Shown piece by piece: positions 14,503 to 22,885 of a DNA stretch of 64,000 bases. Source of the stretch: Amycolatopsis tucumanensis. Its GTDB lineage: Bacteria; Actinomycetota; Actinomycetes; Mycobacteriales; Pseudonocardiaceae. A program made the translations under genes and the position numbers. Within the stretch, counting starts at the first letter, position 1; each line of letters starts with the position of its first letter. The notes beneath the pieces are model-generated. The model had not been told where the DNA came from and ran no database searches. It saw only the letters and a list, made by a program, of their open reading frames with translations. The stretch covers positions 46,179 through 110,178 of the forward strand of contig NZ_JAKGSD010000028.1 of assembly GCF_021654135.1 (NCBI RefSeq), in the 5' to 3' direction.

Positions 14503-16914
14503 ATGACCGACACCAGGCTCCTCCCCGTACTGCCCCTCGACGACGACGTCGTGCTGCCCGGCATGATCGTCCCGCTCGAGCTCGACGACGCCGAAACTCG
14601 CGCCGCGGTCGACTCCGCGCAGAGCGGAACGTCACGAGTGCCGAGCACGCCGTCGTTCCCGGGCATCCGGTCGCTGCCGTCCACGCAGGCCGAAGTCCTG
14701 ATCGTCCCGCGGGTGCACGGGGAGTACGCCGAGCTGGGCGCCGTCGCGACCATCGAGCGCGTCGGCCGGATCCCCGGTGGCAAGGCCGCCGTCCTGCTGC
14801 GCGCCACCCGGCGCGCCCGCGTCGGCGAGAACGGCGACGGCCCCGGCGCCGCCCGCTGGGTGTACGCCGAGCCGGTCGCCGAAGTCGTCGGCGAGCAGGC
14901 GCGCGCGCTGGCCGCCGAGTACAAGACCGTCGTGATCTCGATCCTCCAGCAGCGCGGCGGCTGGCAGATGATCGACGCGGTGCAGCAGGTCGAGAACCCG
15001 TCCGCGGTCGCCGACCTCGCGGGCAACTCGCCGTTCCTGAGCACCGACCAGAAGCTGGAGCTGCTGGCCACGCTCGACGTCGCGGCGCGGCTGGAGAAGG
15101 CGCTGGAGTGGAGCCGGGAGTACCTGGCCGAGCTCGAGGTGACCGACACCATCCGCAAGGACGTCGCCGAGGGCATGGAGAAGCAGCAGAAGGAGTTCCT
15201 GCTGCGCCGCCAGCTGGAGGCGATCCGCAAGGAGCTCGGTGAGCTCGACGGCACCGCCGACCAGGACGACTACCGCGCCCGCGTGGAGCAGGCCGACCTG
15301 CCCGAGCACGTCCGCACGGCCGCGCTGGCCGAGGTGGACAAGCTGGAGCGCACCTCCGACGCCTCGCCGGAGGGCGGCTGGATCCGCACCTGGCTGGACA
15401 CCGTCCTGGAAATCCCCTGGAACGACCGGACCACCGACGTCCACGACATCGCCGCGGCGCGAGCGGTGCTCGACGCCGACCACGCGGGCCTGGACGACGT
15501 GAAGGAACGCATCATCGAGTACCTGGCCGTGCGCGCCCGTCGCGCCGAGACCGGCCAGGGGCAGGTGGGCGGCCGTCACTCCGGAGCCGTGCTGGCGCTG
15601 GTCGGCCCTCCCGGTGTGGGCAAGACCTCGCTCGGCGAGTCGGTCGCGAAGGCGATGGGCCGGAAGTTCGTCCGCGTCGCGCTCGGCGGTGTCCGGGACG
15701 AGGCGGAGATCCGCGGCCACCGGCGCACCTACGTCGGCGCGCTGCCCGGCCGCATCGTCCGCGCCATCAAGGAGGCCGGCTCGATGAACCCGGTCGTGCT
15801 GCTGGACGAGGTGGACAAGGTGGGCGCCGACTACCGCGGCGACCCGACCGCGGCGCTGCTGGAGGTCCTCGACCCCGAGCAGAACCACACGTTCCGCGAC
15901 CACTACCTCGAGGTGGAGCTGGACCTGTCGGACGTGGTGTTCCTCGCCACGGCCAACGCGCTGGAGACCATCCCCGGCCCGCTGCTGGACCGGATGGAGC
16001 TGGTGACGCTGGACGGCTACACCGAGCACGAGAAGGTCGTCATCGGCCGCGACCACCTGCTGCCGCGTGAGCTGGAGCGGGCCGGCCTGGGCCGGGACGA
16101 CGTGCGGTTCACCGACGCGGCGCTGAGCCGGATCGCCGCCGAGTACACCCGCGAGGCGGGCGTGCGCAACGCGAACCGGACCATCGCGAAGGTGCTGCGC
16201 AAGATCGCGACCAGGGTCGCGCTGGACGAGGCGACGCTGCCGGTGACCGTCGACGCGGCGGATCTGGAGGGCTACCTCGGCCGTCCGCGGCACCTGCCGG
16301 AGTCGGCGCTGCCCGCGTCGACGCAGCGGACCGCGACCCCGGGCGTGGCGACCGGCCTGGCCGTCACGGGCGCGGGCGGGGACGTCCTCTACATCGAGGC
16401 GTCGCTGGCCGATCCCGAGTCGGGCAGCTCCGGGCTCACGGTCACCGGGCAGCTGGGTGACGTGATGAAGGAGTCGGTGCAGATCGCGCTGTCCTACCTG
16501 CGGTCCCGCGGCGCCGAGCTGGAACTCCCGGTTGGCGACCTGAAGGACCGGGGCGTGCACGTCCACGTCCCAGCGGGCGCGGTGCCGAAGGACGGCCCGA
16601 GCGCCGGGATCACGATGACCACGGCGCTGGCGTCGCTGCTGTCCGGCCGCGTGGTGCGGTCCGACGTGGCGATGACCGGCGAGGTGTCGCTGACCGGCCG
16701 CGTCCTGCCGATCGGCGGGGTCAAGCAGAAGCTGCTGGCCGCGCACCGGGCCGGGATCAAGACCGTGATTATCCCGCAGCGCAACGAGCCGGACCTCGAC
16801 GACGTCCCCGCGGACGTGCTGGCCCAGCTCGACGTGCACCCGGTGTCGAACGTCCGTGAGGTCCTCGACCTGGCGCTGGCGCCGGCCACCACCCCCGTGG
16901 CCCAGGCCGCCTGA
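14503..16914 (+). CDS. lon: ATP-dependent protease Lon
   Basis: A cytoplasmic AAA+ serine protease for misfolded and regulatory proteins. The 803-residue protein has the N-terminal substrate domain, a central AAA+ module with Walker A GPPGVGKTS near residue 368 and Walker B VVLLDEVDKVG near 431, and a protease domain. The catalytic Ser is near 699 (KDGPSAGIT) and the Lys about 43 residues later (GGVKQKLLAA), the spacing known from E. coli Lon. GGGAG precedes the ATG. The HAIR box just upstream points to heat-shock repression by HspR. Confidence 0.97.
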   Translation: MTDTRLLPVLPLDDDVVLPGMIVPLELDDAETRAAVDSAQSGTSRVPSTPSFPGIRSLPSTQAEVLIVPRVHGEYAELGAVATIERVGRIPGGKAAVLLRATRRARVGENGDGPGAARWVYAEPVAEVVGEQARALAAEYKTVVISILQQRGGWQMIDAVQQVENPSAVADLAGNSPFLSTDQKLELLATLDVAARLEKALEWSREYLAELEVTDTIRKDVAEGMEKQQKEFLLRRQLEAIRKELGELDGTADQDDYRARVEQADLPEHVRTAALAEVDKLERTSDASPEGGWIRTWLDTVLEIPWNDRTTDVHDIAAARAVLDADHAGLDDVKERIIEYLAVRARRAETGQGQVGGRHSGAVLALVGPPGVGKTSLGESVAKAMGRKFVRVALGGVRDEAEIRGHRRTYVGALPGRIVRAIKEAGSMNPVVLLDEVDKVGADYRGDPTAALLEVLDPEQNHTFRDHYLEVELDLSDVVFLATANALETIPGPLLDRMELVTLDGYTEHEKVVIGRDHLLPRELERAGLGRDDVRFTDAALSRIAAEYTREAGVRNANRTIAKVLRKIATRVALDEATLPVTVDAADLEGYLGRPRHLPESALPASTQRTATPGVATGLAVTGAGGDVLYIEASLADPESGSSGLTVTGQLGDVMKESVQIALSYLRSRGAELELPVGDLKDRGVHVHVPAGAVPKDGPSAGITMTTALASLLSGRVVRSDVAMTGEVSLTGRVLPIGGVKQKLLAAHRAGIKTVIIPQRNEPDLDDVPADVLAQLDVHPVSNVREVLDLALAPATTPVAQAA

Positions 16915-16924
16915 CGCCCCCGAG

Positions 16925-16963
16925 CGGAGCCGCCCTCCCCTGCCCCCAGGGAGGGCGGCTCCG
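16925..16963. terminator. Terminator between convergent lon and dedA-like genes
   Basis: A perfect stem of about 14 bp (CGGAGCCGCCCTCC and its complement) around a C-rich loop lies between the two stop codons and may act in both directions. Confidence 0.75.
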
Positions 16964-16966
16964 TGT

Positions 16967-17605
16967 TCACGTCCGGACGCGGTCACGCAGCCGGGTGATG
17001 ACGAACACGGCGAGCGCGATCGCGACGGCGCCGATCACCGCGTACTGGAAGAAGCCGGCGTAGCGGTCCACCACGTGCCAGTTCGCGCCGAGCAGGTAGC
17101 CGGCGACGACGAAGATCGTGTTCCAGATCAAGCTGCCCAGCGTGGTGAGCACGAGGAACCGGCCGAACGGCATCCGCTCGATCCCGGCGGGCAGTGAGAT
17201 CAGGCTGCGGAAGATCGGCACCATCCGGCCGAAGAACACCGCCTTCGTGCCGTGCTTGGCGAACCACGCCTCGGTGCGGTCGAAGTCGGAGGCCTTGACC
17301 AGCGGGATGCGCAGCAGCAGCGCGCGGGTCCGGTCGCGGCCGAGCAGCGCGCCCAGCCAGTAGACGACGACGGCGCCGGCCACCGAGCCGAAGGTGGTCC
17401 AGGCCAGCGCTTCGAGCAGGCTGAACGTGCCCTGGCCCGCGGAGAACCCGGCGAGCGGCAGCACCAGCTCGCTCGGGATGGGCGGGAAGAGGTTGTCCAG
17501 GCCGACGATGATGGCCGCGCCCGGTCCGCCGAGCGATTCCATGAGCGAGACGGCCCAGCCGGCGAGTCCCCCGAGCGGTTCGGCCTGTGCGAGTTGGAGA
17601 TCCAT
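16967..17605 (-). CDS. DedA-family membrane protein
   Basis: A 212-residue integral membrane protein of the DedA/SNARE-associated family, members of which act as undecaprenyl-phosphate or phospholipid flippases. It has the family block GLDNLFPPIPSELVLPLAG, the central FFGRMVPIFRSLISLPAG with conserved Arg and Pro, and about five hydrophobic segments. The ATG at 17605 is the first sensible start. It is a single gene, convergent with lon and divergent from the two-component genes. Confidence 0.9.
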   Translation of the reverse strand: MDLQLAQAEPLGGLAGWAVSLMESLGGPGAAIIVGLDNLFPPIPSELVLPLAGFSAGQGTFSLLEALAWTTFGSVAGAVVVYWLGALLGRDRTRALLLRIPLVKASDFDRTEAWFAKHGTKAVFFGRMVPIFRSLISLPAGIERMPFGRFLVLTTLGSLIWNTIFVVAGYLLGANWHVVDRYAGFFQYAVIGAVAIALAVFVITRLRDRVRT

Positions 17606-17712
17606 ACTTCGAAGCTAGGTTTTCGGGCGGCGTCCAAACATGGGGCGCGGCACCCGATCATCCTGCGGAAAACCTCAGTACCGGCCTGCCGGAACCCCGC
17701 TAACCTCGGGTT

Positions 17713-18843
17713 GTGCCCACAGTGGACCTGCGCCGCGCGATGCGGGTGACGGCGGGGCTGGCGCTCGGCGCGCTGAGCGCCTTCGCCGAGGTGGCCTTCG
17801 TCGTCTTCGCGACCCTCGCCCTCGCCGTGCCCGCCGCGCGCCCCGCCGTGTTCCGGGCCACGCGCTGGTTCGCCGAGCGGGAACGGTCGCGGCTGCGGCG
17901 CTACCTCGACTACCCCACCTCGGACGACTACCGCGACTCGCGGGCGCTGCGGTACCTGGCGTCCCGCAGCGTCGCGGGTGGCCTCGGCGCGGGGGTCTTC
18001 GCGTTGATCGGGCTCGGCCTGGCGACGGCCGTGATCACGGTGTGGCGGCTGGTGAGCGGGCAGCCGCTCGGCGACGACCAGGACTGGTACGACGTGCCCG
18101 GGCTGCTGCTGATGGGCGCGTTGCTGGTGTTCCTCGCGGTGCAGGGGCTCATCGGGGTCGGCGCGCTGGAACGCACGCTGGCGCACCACTTCTTCGGTCC
18201 CACCAAGCAGGAACGGTTGCAGCGGCGGGTCGACGCGCTGACTCACAGCCGCGCCGAGGTCGTCGAGGCGGTGAACGACGAGCGGCGGCGGATCGAACGC
18301 GACATCCACGACGGGGTGCAGCAGCGGATCGTGTCGCTGGGCATGCTGCTCGGCCGCGCCCGCCGCGCGAAGGACCCGGAGCGGGCGGAGGCGCTGCTGC
18401 GGCAGGCGCACGAGGAGACGCAGCTGGCGCTACAGGAACTGCGGGACGTGGCGTGGCGCGTGTACCCGATCGCGCTGGACGAAGGCGGGCTGGGCACGGC
18501 GCTGGAGGCGCTGGCCGAGCGGTCGAGCCTGCCGGTCGCGCTCTCGTACACGCTGGAGGAGCGGTTGGATCCGGCGACCGAGACGGTGGCGTACTTCGTG
18601 GCGTCGGAGGCGGTGACGAACGCGATCAAGCACGCGGCGGCGAGCCGCATCGAGATCGCGGTGGCGCGGACGGGCAGGATGGTCGGCGTGACGATCACCG
18701 ACGACGGCGTCGGCGGCGCTCGGGTCGCGGGCAACGGGCTGTCCGGCTTGGCCAGGCGGGTCGGCGCGGCCGATGGCGTATTCACTGTGGACAGTCCGGC
18801 CGGCGGGCCGACGGTCGTGCGGGCGGAGCTGCCGTGCGCGTGA
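17713..18843 (+). CDS. Sensor histidine kinase (NarL/DesK type)
   Basis: A 376-residue kinase with two hydrophobic N-terminal regions (about residues 15-45 and 95-150), then a HisKA_3 domain whose phospho-acceptor His is near residue 198 (RRRIERDIHDGVQQR). The HATPase domain follows, with ASEAVTNAIKHA (N box) and DDGVGGARVAGNGLSGL (G boxes). The GTG start follows a short gap from dedA. Its stop lies inside the next gene (10-bp overlap), so kinase and regulator are coupled. The signal is unknown. Confidence 0.92.
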   Translation: MPTVDLRRAMRVTAGLALGALSAFAEVAFVVFATLALAVPAARPAVFRATRWFAERERSRLRRYLDYPTSDDYRDSRALRYLASRSVAGGLGAGVFALIGLGLATAVITVWRLVSGQPLGDDQDWYDVPGLLLMGALLVFLAVQGLIGVGALERTLAHHFFGPTKQERLQRRVDALTHSRAEVVEAVNDERRRIERDIHDGVQQRIVSLGMLLGRARRAKDPERAEALLRQAHEETQLALQELRDVAWRVYPIALDEGGLGTALEALAERSSLPVALSYTLEERLDPATETVAYFVASEAVTNAIKHAAASRIEIAVARTGRMVGVTITDDGVGGARVAGNGLSGLARRVGAADGVFTVDSPAGGPTVVRAELPCA

Positions 18844-19478
18844 TCCTGGCCGAGGATTCGACGTTGCTGCGGGAAGGCCTGATCCGGCTGCTCGCCGAGG
18901 AGGGCCACGAGGTGCTCGCCGCGGTCGGCAACGCGACGGAGCTGCTCGACGAGGTGTCCCGGGAGCAGCCGGACGTGGTGGTGACGGACATCCGGATGCC
19001 GCCCGACCACACCGACGAGGGCCTGCGGGCGGCGCTGGAGATCCGGCGGCGCTGGCCGGACGTCGGGGTGCTGGTGCTGTCGCAGTACGTGGAGAAGCGG
19101 TACGCGACGGAACTGATCACCGACGACGGCGGGCGGGTCGGGTACCTGCTCAAGGACCGGGTGATGCAGGTCGGCGAGTTCCTCGACGCGCTGGAGCGGG
19201 TCGGGTCCGGCGGGGCGGCGTTCGACCCCGAGGTCGTCCGGCGGCTGCTGGCGCGCACCACGCACGCCGACCCGCTCGCGACGCTGACCGCCCGGGAACG
19301 CGAGGTGCTGGCGAAGATGGCCGAGGGGCACACGAACGCCGGCATCGCGGCCGAGCTGTACGTGTCGCAGTCCGCGGTGGAGAAGCACGTGAACGCGATC
19401 TTCGACAAGCTGCGGTTGAGTCATACCTCCGGGTACAGCCGGCGGGTGCTGGCTGTTTTGCGGTATCTGGGCTCTTAG
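18834..19478 (+). CDS. NarL/FixJ-family response regulator
   Basis: A 214-residue regulator. The receiver domain starts VRVILAEDSTLLREGL, with the phospho-Asp in DVVVTDIRMPPD and the conserved Lys in YLLKDRV. The LuxR-type HTH is at the C-terminus (LTAREREVLAKMAEGHTNAGIA). The GTG start overlaps the kinase gene by 10 bp. It forms a two-gene operon, and the downstream gap is filled with repeats instead of an obvious classical terminator. Confidence 0.92.
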   Translation: MRVILAEDSTLLREGLIRLLAEEGHEVLAAVGNATELLDEVSREQPDVVVTDIRMPPDHTDEGLRAALEIRRRWPDVGVLVLSQYVEKRYATELITDDGGRVGYLLKDRVMQVGEFLDALERVGSGGAAFDPEVVRRLLARTTHADPLATLTAREREVLAKMAEGHTNAGIAAELYVSQSAVEKHVNAIFDKLRLSHTSGYSRRVLAVLRYLGS

Positions 19479-19517
19479 GGGGCGCTACGCGCGTATCTGC
19501 GCTGCGCGCGGCTGGAA

Positions 19518-19659
19518 GCGCCGGCTTCGCTTCGCTACGCCCGGATCTGCCCCTTCCGAACCCGATCTTTCAGTGTTCGGTTGCCGAGACACCGCGTCAA
19601 GCCGGGAAAGCGTGGCTTGACCCGGTGGCTCGGCAACCGATTTGGCTGGGGATCGGGTT
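19518..19659. repeat. Palindromic element, family B, copy 1
   Basis: This hairpin element lies downstream of the response regulator. A 25-nt lead (19518-19542, starting GCGCCGGCTTCGC) is identical to 31271-31295. The main stem pairs 19578-19603 with 19614-19639 (26 nt, two mismatches) around the loop GGGAAAGCGT. An outer 9-bp stem pairs AACCCGATC (19559-19567) with GATCGGGTT (19651-19659). No coding potential is evident. Confidence 0.85.
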
Positions 19660-19721
19660 GCGGGAGGGGGGTGGCTCGGAGGGGTTGGTGCGTGGGGTTG
19701 CCGGGTGGCTGTTGGGTGGGG

Positions 19722-20047
19722 GTGACGGGTGGCTTCGCGCGGTGGGTTTCCGGGCGCTGCCGGATGACGCTCGCGCGGGTGCGCGGTGCGACTCATGGGG
19801 TGACGGGTGGCTTCGCGCGGTGGGTTTCCGGGCGCTGCCGGACGACGCTCGGGCGGGCGGGCGGTGCGACTCGTCGGGTGACGGATGGCTTCGCGCGGTG
19901 CGTTTCCGGGCGCTGCCGGATGACACTCGGGCGGGCGGGCGGTGCGGCTCGTCGGGTGACGGGTGGCTTCGCGCGGTGCGTTTCCGGGCGCTGCCGGATG
20001 ACGCTCAGGCGGGTGCGCGGTGCGGCTCGTGGGGGGTGACGGGCTTT
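19722..20047. repeat. 78-bp tandem repeat array, four units plus a stub
   Basis: Units begin with GTGACGGGTGGCTTCGCGCG or a one-base variant at 19722, 19800, 19878 and 19956, exactly 78 bp apart, with a partial fifth unit at 20036. Units differ by only a few bases. The period is a multiple of three, so open frames run through on both strands, but they lack ribosome binding sites and family resemblance, so I treat the array as non-coding. It lies between family B copy 1 and the Spo0M-like gene. Confidence 0.9.
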
Positions 20048-20138
20048 CGTTGCCGGGTTCCTGGTGGTGAGCGGGGTTTTGCTGCCGGTAGTCTCGATCT
20101 TGAGCCTGTTTTGTCCGGATCCCCAGGAGGAACTGTCC

Positions 20139-21092
20139 ATGTTCAAGCGGATGCTCAGCGCCTTCGGCGTCGGTGGGCCGTCGGTCGACACCGTGCTCGA
20201 CTCGGGCCACTCGGCGCCCGGTCAGGTGGTCACGGGGCAGGTCCGGATCCAGGGCGGCAGCGCCGACGCGGCCATCGACCAGGTCGTCCTGTCGCTGGTC
20301 ACGCGGGTCGAGATCGAGCACGGCGGGCACGAGTCCGCGGCCACCGGGGAGTTCCACCGCCAGCTCGTGCAGCAGGGCGTGCGGGTGCCGTCCGGTCAGC
20401 TGGTCACCGTGCCGTTCGAGCTGCGCCTGCCGTGGGAGACGCCCATCACCGCGGTCGGTGACTCGCTCCTGCACGGCATGGCGGTCGGCGTGCGGACCGA
20501 GCTGGTGATCTCGGGCGCGCCCGACAAGGGTGACCTCGACCCGGTCCACGTGCACCCGCTGCCCTCCCAGGACCGGGTGCTCGACGCGTTCGGGCAGCTC
20601 GGGTTCCGGTTCCGCAACGCCGACGTGGAAGCGGGCCGCCTCTACGGCGTGCGCCAGGAGCTGGGCTTCTACCAGGAGCTCGAGTTCTTCCCGCCGGCCG
20701 AGTTCGCCGGGCGGATCAACGAGGTCGAGCTGACCTTCGTCGCCGGGCCGCACGATCTCGCCGTCGTACTCGAAGCCGACCGGCGGGGCCGCTTCATGCA
20801 GGCCGGCGGCGACTCGTTCGGCCGCTTCCAGATGTCGCACCAGGACGCGGAGAACGCCGACTGGGCCGCGCTCATCGGGCAGTGGCTGACCGAAGCCGCC
20901 CAGCGCGGCGGGCACTCCGCGTTCGGCAACCCGGCCTTCGGCGGCCACCACCCGGGCCACCACGGCCACCACGGTCACGGCCGCGGCATGGGCGTCGGCG
21001 GCATGGTGGCCGGCGCGGCGGCCGGTGTCGTCGGCGGCATGATCATGGGCGAGATGCTGGAAGAGGCCTTCGAGTTCGACGGCGAGGAGTGA
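20139..21092 (+). CDS. Spo0M-family (arrestin-like) protein
   Basis: A 317-residue homologue of the sporulation-control protein Spo0M. The N-terminal 220 residues form the two-lobed beta-sandwich of that family (starts MFKRMLSAFGVGGPSVDTVL, with VVTGQVRIQGG and VPFELRLPWETPI). The C-terminal tail is His/Gly-rich (GGHHPGHHGHHGHG near residue 270), followed by a Gly/Ala/Met segment and an acidic end. The His-rich part could bind metal, which is inference. CAGGAGG eight bases upstream supports the ATG. Its role outside Bacillus is not settled. Confidence 0.88.
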   Translation: MFKRMLSAFGVGGPSVDTVLDSGHSAPGQVVTGQVRIQGGSADAAIDQVVLSLVTRVEIEHGGHESAATGEFHRQLVQQGVRVPSGQLVTVPFELRLPWETPITAVGDSLLHGMAVGVRTELVISGAPDKGDLDPVHVHPLPSQDRVLDAFGQLGFRFRNADVEAGRLYGVRQELGFYQELEFFPPAEFAGRINEVELTFVAGPHDLAVVLEADRRGRFMQAGGDSFGRFQMSHQDAENADWAALIGQWLTEAAQRGGHSAFGNPAFGGHHPGHHGHHGHGRGMGVGGMVAGAAAGVVGGMIMGEMLEEAFEFDGEE

Positions 21093-21110
21093 GTCACCGC
21101 ACCAGCACAT

Positions 21111-22571
21111 TCACCGCACCAGGAAGTTCGCCATCATCATCATGTCCTCGTGTTCGAGGTTGTGGCAGTGCAGGACGTACTTCCCGCGATAACCCTCGAA
21201 CCGGACGAGCACCTCGGCCTGGTCGCCGTTGCCCAGGTCGACCGTGTCCTTCCAGCCGTGCGCCGTGCCCGGCACCTGGAACGGCGCGAGGTGGATGTGG
21301 ATCGGGTGCGGCACGTTCTGCGCCCGCAACCGCCACAGCTCCACCGTGCCCAGGGCCGGCTCGGCCACGACGCCGTCCGCGCTGAACGGCATCCCGTTGA
21401 CCGTCCACAGTGTCATCCCGTGGTGCTCGGCCCCGCCGCGGCGGAACGTGAACTCGCGTTCCGCCACGGCATCCGAGCGGGACAGCGGCCGCACGTCGGC
21501 CAACCGGTCCGGGATGGCGCTGTCGTCGCGCGCCCGGCGGGTCACCACGAACCGCATCACCCGCGCCGTGCCGTCGTCGCCGAGCCGGTTCACCAGCGTC
21601 ACCTCCTGGCCGGGCGAGTACGCCGAGAAGTCGATCACCACGTCGTACCGTTCGGCCTGCGCGATCTGCATCCGCTCGTGCCGGACCGGCGCGGCCAGCA
21701 ACCCCTGGTCGCCGCCGATCTGCGTGAACCCGGGCCCCGGCGGGTCCAGCGCGAGCCGGTAGCGGCGGGCGTTGGAGGCGTTGAGGATCCGGAACCGGTA
21801 ACGCGCGGCCTCGACCTCCATCACCGGCCACGGCGCGCCGTTGACCAGGATGCAGTCGCCGAGCACACCGCTGACGAAGTCGCTGGTCACGCCCGGCTGC
21901 CCGAGCAGTGACGGGTCGACCGACGGGTAGGCGAACGAGCCGTCCGCGGCGAACGACCGGTCGGTGATCATCAACGGCACCTCGCGCTCGCCGCGCGGCA
22001 GGGGCAGCGCGTCCTCCTCGTCGTCACGCACCAGGTGGAACCCCGCCAGACCGCGGTAGACCTGCGGGCCGGTGAAGTCGGCCCGGTGGTCGTGGTACCA
22101 GAGCGTGGCCGCGGGCTGGTCCAGCGGGTACACGTACTCCCGGACCGCGCCGGGCGCGACCAGGTCGAGCGGGTAGCCGTCGTGCTCGGGCGGGGTGCGG
22201 CCGCCGTGCAGGTGCACCACCACCGGCACGCCGAGCTCGTTGCGGTGCCGGACGACGGTGGTCTCGCCGCGGCGGGACTCGATCGTGGGGCCGGGGAAGA
22301 TCCCGTCGTACCCCCAGACCGTCGTGCGCAGCCCGGGCAGGATCTCCACCTCGGCGGCGCGCTGGGTGATCTCGTAGTGGCCGGGGCGGACCGGCCGCAG
22401 CACCGGCGGCACCGGCAGCGGCACGGTGAACGGCTCGGGCAGTCTCGCCGCGCTGCGCAACAGGGTGCCCGCGCTGGACTCGGTCTCGGTGTTCGCGCCG
22501 CCGCTCGAACAGCCCGCCACGAGCAGGCCGGCCGCGGTGACGCGGAACAGGTCACGCCGGGACAGGTTCAC
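21111..22571 (-). CDS. Multicopper oxidase, exported (CueO/bilirubin oxidase-like)
   Basis: A 486-residue cupredoxin oxidase with all four copper motifs: HLHGG (about residue 119), WYHDH (160), HPIHIH (420) and HCHNLEHEDM (470). The last supplies the type 1 copper ligands. The N-terminus starts VNLSRRDLFRV, a twin-arginine signal, and continues with a lipobox-like LLVAGCSSG, so a Tat-exported lipoprotein is likely. A Met-rich stretch follows the last copper motif (DMMMMAN). The GTG start overlaps the stop of the upstream small membrane gene (GTGA). Likely roles are copper or phenol oxidation at the surface. Confidence 0.92.
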   Translation of the reverse strand: MNLSRRDLFRVTAAGLLVAGCSSGGANTETESSAGTLLRSAARLPEPFTVPLPVPPVLRPVRPGHYEITQRAAEVEILPGLRTTVWGYDGIFPGPTIESRRGETTVVRHRNELGVPVVVHLHGGRTPPEHDGYPLDLVAPGAVREYVYPLDQPAATLWYHDHRADFTGPQVYRGLAGFHLVRDDEEDALPLPRGEREVPLMITDRSFAADGSFAYPSVDPSLLGQPGVTSDFVSGVLGDCILVNGAPWPVMEVEAARYRFRILNASNARRYRLALDPPGPGFTQIGGDQGLLAAPVRHERMQIAQAERYDVVIDFSAYSPGQEVTLVNRLGDDGTARVMRFVVTRRARDDSAIPDRLADVRPLSRSDAVAEREFTFRRGGAEHHGMTLWTVNGMPFSADGVVAEPALGTVELWRLRAQNVPHPIHIHLAPFQVPGTAHGWKDTVDLGNGDQAEVLVRFEGYRGKYVLHCHNLEHEDMMMMANFLVR

Positions 22572-22777
22572 CGGTTCCGCCTCCGCTGGTCGATCAACAC
22601 GGCGGCGACGGCGCCCGCGACGGCGAGCAGTTGCGGCCCGAACCCGATCACGAACGTCCAGGGCGCGTCGACCTGGCCGTCCCGCGCGGCCAGCCGTCCG
22701 ACGAGTTCGCTGAAGACCAGAAATCCCACCGCGAGGCCCGCGAACAGGCCGAGGATGGCGACACCCAGGGTTCTCAT
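22568..22777 (-). CDS. Small two-helix membrane protein
   Basis: A 69-residue protein starting MRTLGVAILGLFAGLAVGFL, with two hydrophobic segments and a short polar link (RLAARDGQVDAPW). No named family is recognised. The GTGA overlap with the multicopper oxidase start shows the two are translated together, so a role as a membrane partner or assembly aid is possible, by inference only. It diverges from the second histidine kinase. Confidence 0.7.
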   Translation of the reverse strand: MRTLGVAILGLFAGLAVGFLVFSELVGRLAARDGQVDAPWTFVIGFGPQLLAVAGAVAAVLIDQRRRNR

Positions 22778-22885
22778 GCGAGCCGAAACTAGGCAGGTCC
22801 GCGCCACCCGTCGTCCGTCCGCAGGCGATCGCACAGTCAACATCCGGCGACTGTGCGCGGGCCGGGACCTGGCTATTCTCGGGAC

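Noticed and set aside
19581..20039. A repetitive 152-codon plus-strand frame and its minus-strand counterparts over the 78-bp array
   Set aside because: There is no ribosome binding site, operon context or family resemblance, and several frames are open at once because the period is a multiple of three.
19722..20047. The tandem array as a CRISPR
   Set aside because: Units are contiguous 78-bp copies without unique spacers, and there are no cas genes nearby.
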